This document shows positions 43,699-51,909 of a stretch of DNA of 64,000 bases, piece by piece. The stretch spans positions 75,935-139,934 of the forward strand of contig CAVQOB010000017.1 of NCBI GenBank assembly GCA_963714325.1. Reading direction: 5' to 3'. Each line of letters begins with the position of its first letter. Within the stretch, counting starts at the first letter, position 1. Made by a program: the position numbers and the translations under genes. Source of the stretch: CAVQOB01 sp963714325 (GTDB lineage: Bacteria > Pseudomonadota > Alphaproteobacteria > Rhizobiales > Hyphomicrobiaceae). The notes beneath the pieces were generated by a model. That model was not told the DNA's origin. It worked only from the letters and a program-made list of their open reading frames with translations, and did not search any database.

Positions 43699-44505
43699 AT
43701 GCTGCAGTGGTCGCGACATCCCATGCTACCGAACCTTCGCGTGAAGCCCCTTGTGGCATCGGCGTTGTCGCTGCTGCTGGCAGCTTGCGCGGCAGGCGCC
43801 ACCTTGCCGCAATTGCAGGAAACGGGGTCAACGTCGAAAGCGGGCGAGGTCAACAGCCGCGTGGCGTCGGCGCCCGTCAAGCGCACGGTCGGCGACGATC
43901 TGGTGAACCTGAAACGTCGTAATATGGAAGCCCCGGGTGAGGCCAAAATCGCGCTCGCCTATTCGCGCGCCCTCAAGTCGGCCGGCAAATTGAAGGATGC
44001 GCTGGCCGTGGTGGAGAAGGCTGCAGAAGCCCAAGCGAACAATCGCGAACTGACGGTTGCCGGTGCGCTGCTGCAACTTGAGCTTGGTCAACCGAAGAAA
44101 GCGCAGCAAGCACTCGCTCAAGTCGCAGCAACCGGTCCGCAGGACTGGCGCGTGCTGTCGGGGCTTGGCGTGGCATTCTCGAGCCAAGGTCTGCAGGGCG
44201 AAGCGCAGCAACAATTCAACAGGGCGCTCGAACTGTCGCCGAATAATCCGTCGGTGCTCAACAACCTCGCCATTTCCTACATGCTCGATCGCAAGACCGA
44301 GCAGGCCGAGGCGACATTGAAGCAAGCATCGGCCGGCAAAACGCCCGCTCCGGAAATCGCGCAGAATCTTTTGCTGGCGAGCGGCCTCAAGGCGAAGCCG
44401 ACGCCAACGGACAAGCCGCGCGTGACAGCACTGGCCGAGAAGCCGGAGGCGAGCAAACCGGCCGTTGTGACCGAGGGCTGGCAAGCCCAGGCGAAGGTGC
44501 AGTAG
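43699..44505 (+). CDS. tadD: TadD-like TPR lipoprotein
   Basis: A 268-residue lipoprotein from the ATG at 43699 (GGAG at 6 bases); an ATG at 43723 would give an ideal signal peptide. The lipobox is LLLAACAAG. Four to five TPR units follow (KIALAYSRALKSAGKLKDAL, AGALLQLELGQPKKAQQALA, LGVAFSSQGLQGEAQQQFNR, LNNLAISYMLDRKTEQAEAT). TadD is the pilotin-like lipoprotein needed for secretin assembly in the Flp/Tad pilus. It lies two genes from cpaC, on the other strand, with the WD40 gene between. A weak terminator is at 44504-44530. Confidence 0.82.
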   Translation: MLQWSRHPMLPNLRVKPLVASALSLLLAACAAGATLPQLQETGSTSKAGEVNSRVASAPVKRTVGDDLVNLKRRNMEAPGEAKIALAYSRALKSAGKLKDALAVVEKAAEAQANNRELTVAGALLQLELGQPKKAQQALAQVAATGPQDWRVLSGLGVAFSSQGLQGEAQQQFNRALELSPNNPSVLNNLAISYMLDRKTEQAEATLKQASAGKTPAPEIAQNLLLASGLKAKPTPTDKPRVTALAEKPEASKPAVVTEGWQAQAKVQ

Positions 44506-44530
44506 GCGCGGGACTTGGAGCGCTTTTTTT
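44504..44530 (+). terminator. candidate rho-independent terminator after tadD
   Basis: AGGCGC and GCGCTT pair over six positions (one G-U) around a 10-base loop, followed by a run of seven T (44524-44530). The stem is short, so this is a moderate call. It lies in the 23-base gap between two convergent genes. Confidence 0.45.
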
Positions 44531-45416
44531 AGCCAACGCCGCGCGGCTCCGGCAAGAGTGTCAAGACTGCCGCGCCATCACGTTCGCTGTCGCCACGCGC
44601 CACAAGCATGCGGAACAGCGTCAGCGCCTGCGCTGCCATCGGCATCGCCAGATGCTCGGCACGGGCGGCGTCATTGAGCATCTCCAGATCCTTGAGCACC
44701 TGCCGCGCATAGCCCTTCGGCGCGAAGTCGCGGGCGATCATGCGCTCGAATAACACCGGCAACAGGTTGGAGCCGGCATGTCCCGTCGCGAGCGCGTGCG
44801 GGATTTTGGCCGCATCGACGCCGTAGGCTTCGGCGAGCCGCAGCGCTTCCGCGATCACGCAATAATTGGTCAGCACCAGCGTCTGATTGACAAGCTTGGT
44901 CACTTGTCCCGCGCCAACGCCGCCCATGTGCGTGAAGCGGCCGAGCAGCGACATTGTTGGCGCGATCCGTGCAACGGCCGCGCTGTCGCCGCCGGCCATG
45001 ATTGCGAGCGTACCGGCTTCTGCTGCGCCCGGCCCGCCCGATACCGGTGCATCGACAAAATCCATGCCTGTAGTCGCTTTCAATTCAGCGGCGATGCGCT
45101 TGGTTGCTGCGATCTCGGCGGTGGAATGATCGACCAAAATCTTGCCATCGAGCCGTCCAGCCGCGGCGACACCCTCGGCGCCCAGCACAACAGCTTCGAC
45201 ATCGTGGGTGGTCGTGAGGCAGGTCAGAACCAGATCGGACTGTTCGGCGACATCGGCCGGCGACCGGGCCGCGACGACTCCGCGCGCCGCAGCGGCTGCA
45301 ACTTTGGCCGGGACGATGTCATAGCCGGTCACACTGTGCCCGGTCGCCAGCAGCCGTTTTGTAAAGCCCTCGCCCATCAGGCCGAGGCCGATGAAGCCGA
45401 TGTTGGGTTTGGTCAT
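44529..45416 (-). CDS. NAD(P)-dependent beta-hydroxyacid dehydrogenase, 3-HIBADH family
   Basis: A 295-residue paralogue of the protein at 25762-26646, with Rossmann motif IGFIGLGLMGEGFTKRLLAT, substrate motif DFVDAPVSGGPGAAEAGTLA and catalytic lysine in AGQVTKLVNQTLVLTNYC. The substrate is unknown; 2-hydroxy-3-oxopropionate (tartronate semialdehyde) is a common one for this group. It is convergent with tadD and divergent from the lipoprotein gene at 45593, and has no clear operon partner. Confidence 0.88.
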   Translation of the reverse strand: MTKPNIGFIGLGLMGEGFTKRLLATGHSVTGYDIVPAKVAAAAARGVVAARSPADVAEQSDLVLTCLTTTHDVEAVVLGAEGVAAAGRLDGKILVDHSTAEIAATKRIAAELKATTGMDFVDAPVSGGPGAAEAGTLAIMAGGDSAAVARIAPTMSLLGRFTHMGGVGAGQVTKLVNQTLVLTNYCVIAEALRLAEAYGVDAAKIPHALATGHAGSNLLPVLFERMIARDFAPKGYARQVLKDLEMLNDAARAEHLAMPMAAQALTLFRMLVARGDSERDGAAVLTLLPEPRGVG

Positions 45417-45592
45417 TGCATCGCCTCAGCTCGCCATTCCGGAACCAAGCCGGAGAGTGACAGACGTCCGCCCGCCCGGCAACGCGCCACGGCGCACGCC
45501 GGCCAACCGTTGCAAATGTCTGGTCGCAATTTCCTTGCGCGAAAAGGGCCATACGGTAGTCTGATCATCGCGTTGATGCGTTGGGGAGCGTC

Positions 45593-46285
45593 ATGGTGCG
45601 AGTTTCCGTTCGAACGGCCGTCGTTGTCGCAACCGTTGGGCTGGGATTGGCGGGCTGCGCTGCGCAATCCACGCGGGTTGGTGACACGACGACCGCCACA
45701 ACGCTCGCCGGCGCCCGCAAGTCGGTCGCGATCATGCGCGTCGGCGCGGCCAGCCCCGAGTGCAATCACGTCCAGGTGTTGCTCGGCGTTCGCGATGGCG
45801 AGGGCTTCCGCCGCCACAAGCCGATCACCGTCATGAATGTGCGATCGGTGACTGAGGCGCCGGTCGGCGAGATCGAACTCGATCCCGACGAATACCACGT
45901 CGTTGCCTACGCCTGCATCAAGGACAAGGGTGCCAAGGTCGTCGGCGACAGCGGCGCGACGACACAATCCTATCGCACCAGTTATGCGAGCTTTAGGCTG
46001 GCGCCCGGCGAGATCGTCAACGTCGGCTATCTGCATTTCCACGCCAAGCGGGTCGGAACGAACGCCCTCGGGCGCGCCATTGAAACCGACATCAAGGTGA
46101 CGGACTGGCCGCTGGCCGAACTCGACCGCTTCAAGGCCCGACGCGGCGCGATTTATGCGCAGATGACCACCAGGCTGATGACGGTCGCCGAGACGACGGC
46201 CGTTGCGCCGGCGGATTGCCCGCGCTTCAAGGCGCTGAAGGCCGAAGGCAAGATCCAGAACGTGCCAGCGGAATGCAGCGGGTGA
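45593..46285 (+). CDS. putative lipoprotein of unknown function
   Basis: A 230-residue protein from the ATG at 45593, which has GGGGAG upstream. The signal peptide ends in a lipobox (GLGLAGCAAQ). The mature part looks beta-rich: ARKSVAIMRVGAASPECNHV, HKPITVMNVRSVTEAPVGEI, ELDPDEYHVVAYACIKDKGA, a serine/threonine-rich stretch, then FRLAPGEIVNVGYLHFHAKR and a short helix followed by a cysteine pair near the end (APADCPRF and VPAECSG). No family recognised. Convergent with the amine oxidase gene by 15 bases. Confidence 0.75.
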   Translation: MVRVSVRTAVVVATVGLGLAGCAAQSTRVGDTTTATTLAGARKSVAIMRVGAASPECNHVQVLLGVRDGEGFRRHKPITVMNVRSVTEAPVGEIELDPDEYHVVAYACIKDKGAKVVGDSGATTQSYRTSYASFRLAPGEIVNVGYLHFHAKRVGTNALGRAIETDIKVTDWPLAELDRFKARRGAIYAQMTTRLMTVAETTAVAPADCPRFKALKAEGKIQNVPAECSG

Positions 46286-46300
46286 TCCTTCGTTGTGAGA

Positions 46301-48280
46301 TCATTCCGCGAACCGCGTCGGCAGATCGACGGCAGGATTGCGATCGAAGAAGTTGTGCGGCCGTAGTTTGAAGCTGTGCCACACCATCGGCATAACAGGC
46401 ACGTCCTCGGCGCGGGTCAGGTGATGCATGCCAAGGTTGACCCAGACAACCAGGTCCTTGTTACGCACCGGACGGTTCTGGCGCGCCCACACTGGCAAGC
46501 CTTGCACGCCCTTCGATGCGAACACGTAGTCGCCGGCTGCATAGCGTTCGCCGGGGCTATGCGCCGTCACCCAGATGTCGCTCTGCAGGAATGCCGCCCG
46601 CTGGTTCGGCCAATCCCTGGGATCGGTGAAGAGGTGGGCGTGGTTGGCGTGCGCGATGTCATAGCCCGTCGCATTGCCGACGGCGTTCTTGCGCGATTCA
46701 TTGATGACGCGGAATTTCACCGGCGCGGCGGCGCGACCGTGGTGTCCGGCGCCCTGCATCGCGCCTTCCGTGGCGGCGATTTCTGGCGCTATCGTGTAGA
46801 TCGAACGTCGCGGGATCGACGGCGGCAACGTCTGTGCGCGGTAGACATCCTTCTGGAAACTGTTGGCGGGGCCGTCGACATCGAGATCGAGTCTGAAATT
46901 AAAGTAGTGATCGTGCTGCACGGCGGTCAGGCCCGCCGCGACAAGTGTTCCCGTGCGCGTTTCAGCGGCAGCGGTCGCGTCACGCATTGATTGCGCGCGC
47001 ACACCTTTCAAACCGACGATGCCTGTCGAGCCGACGCGCGCTTCGATCTCGGCCGCATGATTGAACACCCAGTCGATGAGATAATCGTAGTTGCCGACTT
47101 GCGAGGCCATCCGCACCACCAGCTCGACTCCGGGGCGGCCTTCGTAGGTTTCGTTGTTGACCTCATAGTGGCGCCAGGCGGGATCGCCGGTGTTGCGTTC
47201 GAAGATGCACAGGACCGTGGGGCGCTTGACCGGATCGCCGTCATCGTCATTGAGCCAGGCATCCAGAAAGGTGGCGTCAGCCGGACAATCGATGCCGGCT
47301 TTCAGTGGCGATGCGAGGTGGCCGACGCCATATTCGCCCATGTCGAAGTAGGTCCGGGAGTACCAGCCATAGTCGCCGTCCATGTAGGGCACGAACATCT
47401 CGGACATCGTACCCTGATAGAGCACCGAGCGCGCTTCGGCGCCGTCCTGCCAACGTGCCAGCGAGATGACGGTGCCTTCGCGGCTCTCGAAGCGGACGTG
47501 AAAGCGCCAATTACCCCAGCTGATGGTATTGCCGTCGAGCGTATAGTTGTGCCCCTTTGGCTGGGCGATCAGCGTCGGCTTGTCGGCGGGGCGCAACGGG
47601 CCGGCCGCGGCTTCGGTGAAGTTCAACTCCGCCTTGGAGACGGGGACAATGCCGTCGTCGATGACCTGCACCACGGCCATGTCGCGCAAATCGATCAGGA
47701 CGTAGAGCTTTTCGATCGGCCAGCCGAAAATGTTGTTGGTCGATCGCGAAACATCGAAGCAACCGACCTTGAGCAGGCGGCGGCCTTCGTGCGCTTTGAT
47801 GCCGAAATAGCCCATGGCCAAGGGCGCGCAGTCGATCGTCTTGGGATCGGTGAAGCCGCGTTTTTTCATGGCGGCGAGTAGGCCTGGGTGCTGCAACACC
47901 GCTTTGATCGCCAAGCTCGACTCGGTGATGGTGATCGGCACCTCAACGCCGCGGCGCTTTTTTATCGCGGCGACGGCTTTCGCAGTGAGATTGACCTCCA
48001 GCTCGAAAACCTCGGCCGCCCGCACCGCGGTCACCCGCGCGCGCCGTCGCAGAGCCTCGCCCGGTTTCCAGGCCGTCACCGCCGCCTTCGCCGGTTCGGC
48101 CAGCGAGATCAATTGATAGCGGAGATCTTTAGTGCGCGGGTCGGCGTTGACGATCACCGTAACGGCTGCAATCTCAGTTTCGGTCAGGGCATCGAGCGGG
48201 TGAGTCTGGGCGCGGGAAGCCTCGGCGCCGACGCACATCATGACGATAACCGCGACAATTGCTCGACTTTGCTTGCGCAT
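46301..48280 (-). CDS. copper-containing primary-amine oxidase, periplasmic
   Basis: A 659-residue amine oxidase with a signal peptide (first about 25 residues, ending ASRAQT). The topaquinone tyrosine is in VGNYDYLIDW near residue 397, the catalytic base Asp in YFDMGEYGVG near 317, and the copper histidines are in the HGRAA-like region near 540 and in VVWVNLGMHHLTRAEDVPVM near 620 (His-x-His written HH here). The reaction turns primary amines into aldehydes, hydrogen peroxide and ammonia. It probably acts in the periplasm and supplies nitrogen or carbon. It stands alone, with a 430-base gap upstream. Confidence 0.93.
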   Translation of the reverse strand: MRKQSRAIVAVIVMMCVGAEASRAQTHPLDALTETEIAAVTVIVNADPRTKDLRYQLISLAEPAKAAVTAWKPGEALRRRARVTAVRAAEVFELEVNLTAKAVAAIKKRRGVEVPITITESSLAIKAVLQHPGLLAAMKKRGFTDPKTIDCAPLAMGYFGIKAHEGRRLLKVGCFDVSRSTNNIFGWPIEKLYVLIDLRDMAVVQVIDDGIVPVSKAELNFTEAAAGPLRPADKPTLIAQPKGHNYTLDGNTISWGNWRFHVRFESREGTVISLARWQDGAEARSVLYQGTMSEMFVPYMDGDYGWYSRTYFDMGEYGVGHLASPLKAGIDCPADATFLDAWLNDDDGDPVKRPTVLCIFERNTGDPAWRHYEVNNETYEGRPGVELVVRMASQVGNYDYLIDWVFNHAAEIEARVGSTGIVGLKGVRAQSMRDATAAAETRTGTLVAAGLTAVQHDHYFNFRLDLDVDGPANSFQKDVYRAQTLPPSIPRRSIYTIAPEIAATEGAMQGAGHHGRAAAPVKFRVINESRKNAVGNATGYDIAHANHAHLFTDPRDWPNQRAAFLQSDIWVTAHSPGERYAAGDYVFASKGVQGLPVWARQNRPVRNKDLVVWVNLGMHHLTRAEDVPVMPMVWHSFKLRPHNFFDRNPAVDLPTRFAE

Positions 48281-48725
48281 TCCCGGCGTCCTTCAAAAAT
48301 TGCTGTTGTCCAATGAGCAACTACGGGCGCTGGGCAACCAAGTTTCAAAGGTTCCGTCGCGAAGCATCGCCAGCCCCGCAAGCTCCGGCCAAGGAAGTAT
48401 CATACGGCAAGTCGTGGAAGACCAGTCAAACCCAACCAGGGCTGGATAGTGCCAGCAGGCCGCGTTGCGCGATACTCGCGATTTGCCGCTTGGTGAAATC
48501 CAGCTTAGGGTTCCCGCCAGCGGGACAGCAGTCGATCGGGGTGGCCATCGGGCGCCTGCGGATCGCGTCGCTCCCCGCCTTGCGTTTTCGGACGCGCTCC
48601 ACCAACGGGCGGCTTCCGGGATCGGCGCTTCGGCGCAACCGTGGCCGGACTCAGCGGGTTCAGTCCCCCGTCCGGCTGCCGTGATCCTGGACGCCGTTCG
48701 TTCAACACGGATTACGAAAGCTCCG
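48281..48725. other. gene-free stretch upstream of the amine oxidase and SPFH genes
   Basis: A 445-base divergent promoter region. Frames on both strands (for example 48293-48805 leftward, 48465 onward rightward) lack family resemblance and ribosome sites; the rightward frame is the upstream extension of the SPFH gene. No clear operator seen. Confidence 0.55.
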
Positions 48726-49532
48726 ATGGCCAATCGAACCTGGACGACAGTGATCGCCGTGCTTGCGCTCGTGGCGCTGGGGATCTTGATCTGGCTCATC
48801 ATCACCCGGCTGAAGCGACGCCTGCAGCCGGTGACGATCTTCGAATATCAAGCGGGCTTGCGCTACAAGAACGGCCGCTTCGTCGAAACGCTGGGGCCCG
48901 GGCGTTACGCCCTGTTCTGGCCGGGGACGGCTATCCAAGTCGAGGACTTGCGCGAACAACTGCTGGTGGTTCCCGGTCAGGAAATGTTGACGGCGGATAG
49001 TCTGGCTGTGAAAATGAGTTTGGCCGTGAACCACCGCACCGTCGATGCCCGGCAAAAGCAATCGAGCGCGCAAAATCAATTGGAGTTGCTCTACAACGAT
49101 CTGCAGGTCGCCATGCGTCAGGCGGTGGCCACGCGGGCGCTCGAGGCCTTGCTCTCTGAGCGCGGCGGGATGGTGCAGGAGATCAAGGCGGCGGTGGTTG
49201 GCAAGGCCGCGTTGCGCGGCATCGAGATCAGCGCCGTCGAGGTGCGCGACCTCATGCTGTCAGGCGAGACGAAACGCGCCTACACGGACATCTTCCGCGC
49301 GAAGAAGGAGGGCGAAGCCTCGTTGGAGCGCGCGCGGGGCGAAACGGCCGCGCTGCGCAATCTTGCGAATGGTGCGCGGATGCTGGCCGGCAACCCGGCG
49401 CTGTTCAATTTGCGGCTGCTGCAGACGATGGCGGCTTCGAAGGGCGCAACCGTGGTGCTGAACACGTCCGGCGAGCCGTTGGTCATGACGGGCGCCCCCG
49501 CGCAAGATCCGAAGAACGAGGCGCCGGAATAA
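48726..49532 (+). CDS. SPFH/Band 7 domain protein, slipin-like
   Basis: A 268-residue protein from the ATG at 48726; an open frame upstream is not needed. It has a single N-terminal membrane helix (WTTVIAVLALVALGILIWLI), then the SPFH domain (VTIFEYQAGLRYKNGRFVET, LGPGRYALFWPGTAIQVEDL, DSLAVKMSLAVNHRTVDARQ, VQEIKAAVVGKAALRGIEIS), then a helical tail (FRAKKEGEASLERARGETAA). Slipins form rings at the inner membrane and are tied to membrane organisation and proteolysis. The partner NfeD gene is not adjacent. Confidence 0.88.
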   Translation: MANRTWTTVIAVLALVALGILIWLIITRLKRRLQPVTIFEYQAGLRYKNGRFVETLGPGRYALFWPGTAIQVEDLREQLLVVPGQEMLTADSLAVKMSLAVNHRTVDARQKQSSAQNQLELLYNDLQVAMRQAVATRALEALLSERGGMVQEIKAAVVGKAALRGIEISAVEVRDLMLSGETKRAYTDIFRAKKEGEASLERARGETAALRNLANGARMLAGNPALFNLRLLQTMAASKGATVVLNTSGEPLVMTGAPAQDPKNEAPE

Positions 49533-49638
49533 GGCGCGCCGCGTCCAATCCTCAATTCGTCGCAGCGGCGAGTCTCGACAGCTCGGCGAATCCCGATTAC
49601 GCCCCAAGGGTGGAACCGGACAATGCGGGAGCGCACCC

Positions 49639-50328
49639 TTGGAAACAAGCCTGTATGCGCCCGTGAAGGGGTTTCTTGAGCGCCTCGGCTTCGAGGTCAA
49701 GGGCGAGGTCTGTGGATGCGATGTGGTGGCGCTCGACCAGGGCACGCCGGTCGCCGTGGTGATCGCCGAGTTGAAACTGTCGTTCACGCTCGATCTCGTT
49801 TTGCAGGCGGTCGATCGGTCGGCGGTCAGCGACGACGTGTGGTTGGCGGTGCGCGCCTCCAAGCGCGGGCGCGGGCGCGAATCCGATCCGGCCGTCAAGA
49901 AGCTCTGCCGCCTGCTTGGCGTCGGGCTGCTCGCGGTATTCCCATCGGGGTTGGTTGAGGTGCTCGTCGAGCCGGTGCCGTGGAAGCCGCGGCCGGATGC
50001 CAAGCGGCGCTCGCGCATTGTCGAGGAACATCGCAAGCGTCGCGGCGATCCGACCGGCGGGGGCAGCACGCGCCGCCCGATCATGACCGCCTATCGCCAG
50101 CAGGCATTGGCCTGCGCCGCGATCATGGCGCAAGCGCCGGCCCGGCCGCGTGATCTCAAACGCGAGATCCCCGATGCGCCGAAAATTCTCCAGCGCAACG
50201 TCTATGGCTGGTTCGTCCGCACCGAGCGCGGCGTCTACGCGCTCTCCGAGTCGGGGCGCGCCGCGCTCGTTCAGTGGCAGGCGCATGTGGTGGAGCCGAA
50301 GGAGCGCGCGTTGGCGACGGTCGGGTAG
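49639..50328 (+). CDS. DUF2161 PD-(D/E)XK-type nuclease-like protein
   Basis: A 229-residue protein starting with TTG at 49639, supported by GGGAG seven bases before and by the family start ETSLYAPVKGFLERLGFEVK. The nuclease-fold core is EVCGCDVVAL followed by AVVIAELKLSFTLDLVLQAV (the D...E-x-K pattern), then VWLAVRASKRGRGRESDPAV. The C-terminal 100 residues form a winged-helix-like domain (AAIMAQAPARPRDLKREIPD, ILQRNVYGWFVRTERGVYAL). It is described as a putative phosphodiesterase of unknown target. It stands alone, 106 bases after the SPFH gene. Confidence 0.85.
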   Translation: METSLYAPVKGFLERLGFEVKGEVCGCDVVALDQGTPVAVVIAELKLSFTLDLVLQAVDRSAVSDDVWLAVRASKRGRGRESDPAVKKLCRLLGVGLLAVFPSGLVEVLVEPVPWKPRPDAKRRSRIVEEHRKRRGDPTGGGSTRRPIMTAYRQQALACAAIMAQAPARPRDLKREIPDAPKILQRNVYGWFVRTERGVYALSESGRAALVQWQAHVVEPKERALATVG

Positions 50329-50560
50329 GGATGGGGCAGGGTGCGGGATCAGGCGCGCTCACTCCCCGTTGTTCTTCAAAACGGGGCGAGTGCCCGTCGC
50401 CGATGCGACAATGACAGGGGTGGGGAGGCGCGCCTGACATACGCAATGACGGCTCCGGGTCATTCGCGCCGCCGCAATGATGACGCGCGCTTCGAATCCT
50501 GTGGCCGCTTATACGCCGATCGCATTGCATGACAAGCGCGTTCTGAACGCGCCGCGCGCG

Positions 50561-51724
50561 CTATCGCCCGAGAAAACCGCGCCCCAAAATCGTCTTGAGA
50601 AGTCCCCACCCGAAACGCATGACGATCATGCGGAACAGCCAGCTCATGATGCCGCCGCCCTTGAAGCCGAGTGCGCTGCCGATGACGTTGCGCACGATGC
50701 TCCACAAGACGCTGCCACCGGCGCCGCCACCGCCCGGCAACTGGATCTGCCCGCCACGACGCAGGATATCGGAGAGATCGCCATAAGGGTTGTCGCCGCG
50801 CCCCGGGAAGTTCGGCATCTGATCGCCGGGCAAGGGCAAGGGCGAGCCGCCGCCAGTCCGGCCGCCGCTGCCGCCTTGCTGCGGCCAGCCACTGCCGCCG
50901 CCCATATCCGGCATCGGCAAGCCGACGCCGCCGTCGTTTTGGCCCGATCCACCACGCAAATCAGGCATCGGCAGTCCCGCACCACCGGTGTCGCCTTGCG
51001 GCCAGCCGCCACCGCTCGGCTGCGTGTTGCCGCCAGGCCATTGGAAGCGGCGATTGCTGCGTTGGCCTTCGTCGCTCTGTTGTGGCCATCCACCGCTTTG
51101 GCCACCGCTTTGCTCGCCACCCATGTCCGGCATCGGAATGCCTTGTCCGCCACCCGGCATCTCCGGTAAACGCGGCATGCCATAACCACCACCACTATCG
51201 CCTTGCGACCTGCCGCCGCCTTGCGGCATCGGCATCCCACCAGCATTATCACTTTGCGGCCTTCCGCCGCCGGCGCCACCCATGCGGCCAAGAATATCGC
51301 CGAGCCCACCGCCGACGCCCTTCGACAGCGCGCCCATCAGCCAGGTCGCCAGGATCGGCAACAGCATTTTGATTAGCCCTTCGCTGACGCCGGAAAAGCG
51401 CGCCGCCTCCACTGCAACCGCCCGGCTCTTGTCGCGATCGCCGAGGATATGGCCGAGGATGGCGTTGCCGTCGGCGATCGTGGACGGATCAGCGATCGCA
51501 CGGGGATCGTCGAGGTATTGTGCGTGATGGCCTTGGCCAAGCGCCTGCACCAGATCGGCCAAGCCGCCGCGCGACAGCGTGTTGCGTTCCAGCGCCGACG
51601 ATAGGCGTGGCAGCACCGCCTCGATCACGGCATCGGCATCCTCCGGCGCAATGTTGAACGTGCGCGCGAGATGGTCGACAGCTTGGCCGCCCTGCGCATT
51701 GCGAATGATGTCGAGTACCTGCAT
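50561..51724 (-). CDS. DUF937 protein with Gly-Pro-Met-rich repeats
   Basis: A 387-residue protein. The N-terminal 150 residues form the helical DUF937 domain (YidB-like: MQVLDIIRNAQGGQAVDHLA, VIEAVLPRLSSALERNTLSR, AILGHILGDRDKSRAVAVEA and GLIKMLLPILATWLMGALSK). Residues about 170-320 are a low-complexity tail with four copies of a L/I-P-M-P-D-M/L pattern and runs of G, W and Q. A further helix block (about 335-380) follows: SVLWSIVRNVIGSALGFKGG, MSWLFRMIVMRFGWGLLKTI. Function is unknown. It stands before the RTX array in the same direction. Confidence 0.85.
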   Translation of the reverse strand: MQVLDIIRNAQGGQAVDHLARTFNIAPEDADAVIEAVLPRLSSALERNTLSRGGLADLVQALGQGHHAQYLDDPRAIADPSTIADGNAILGHILGDRDKSRAVAVEAARFSGVSEGLIKMLLPILATWLMGALSKGVGGGLGDILGRMGGAGGGRPQSDNAGGMPMPQGGGRSQGDSGGGYGMPRLPEMPGGGQGIPMPDMGGEQSGGQSGGWPQQSDEGQRSNRRFQWPGGNTQPSGGGWPQGDTGGAGLPMPDLRGGSGQNDGGVGLPMPDMGGGSGWPQQGGSGGRTGGGSPLPLPGDQMPNFPGRGDNPYGDLSDILRRGGQIQLPGGGGAGGSVLWSIVRNVIGSALGFKGGGIMSWLFRMIVMRFGWGLLKTILGRGFLGR

Positions 51725-51909
51725 CGGCCGTCCATCCCCTGGTCACACCTGCCAGGGTCATAGCGCCGCCGTCCGTCGGCGTCCAGCCGGTGGCGTGGGG
51801 CGTGCAAAGGCAGCGTGCGGGTTGGCATGTCGGGTTAAGCGCGTCTTGCGCCGTGTTCGAGGTGAGCGCGGCACTTGCGCTAACCCAACGTCTCGCTCCA
51901 CGCCGCCCC

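Noticed and set aside
48293..48805. A 170-residue leftward frame upstream of the amine oxidase
   Set aside because: It overlaps the start of the SPFH gene on the other strand, has no recognisable domain and no convincing ribosome site.
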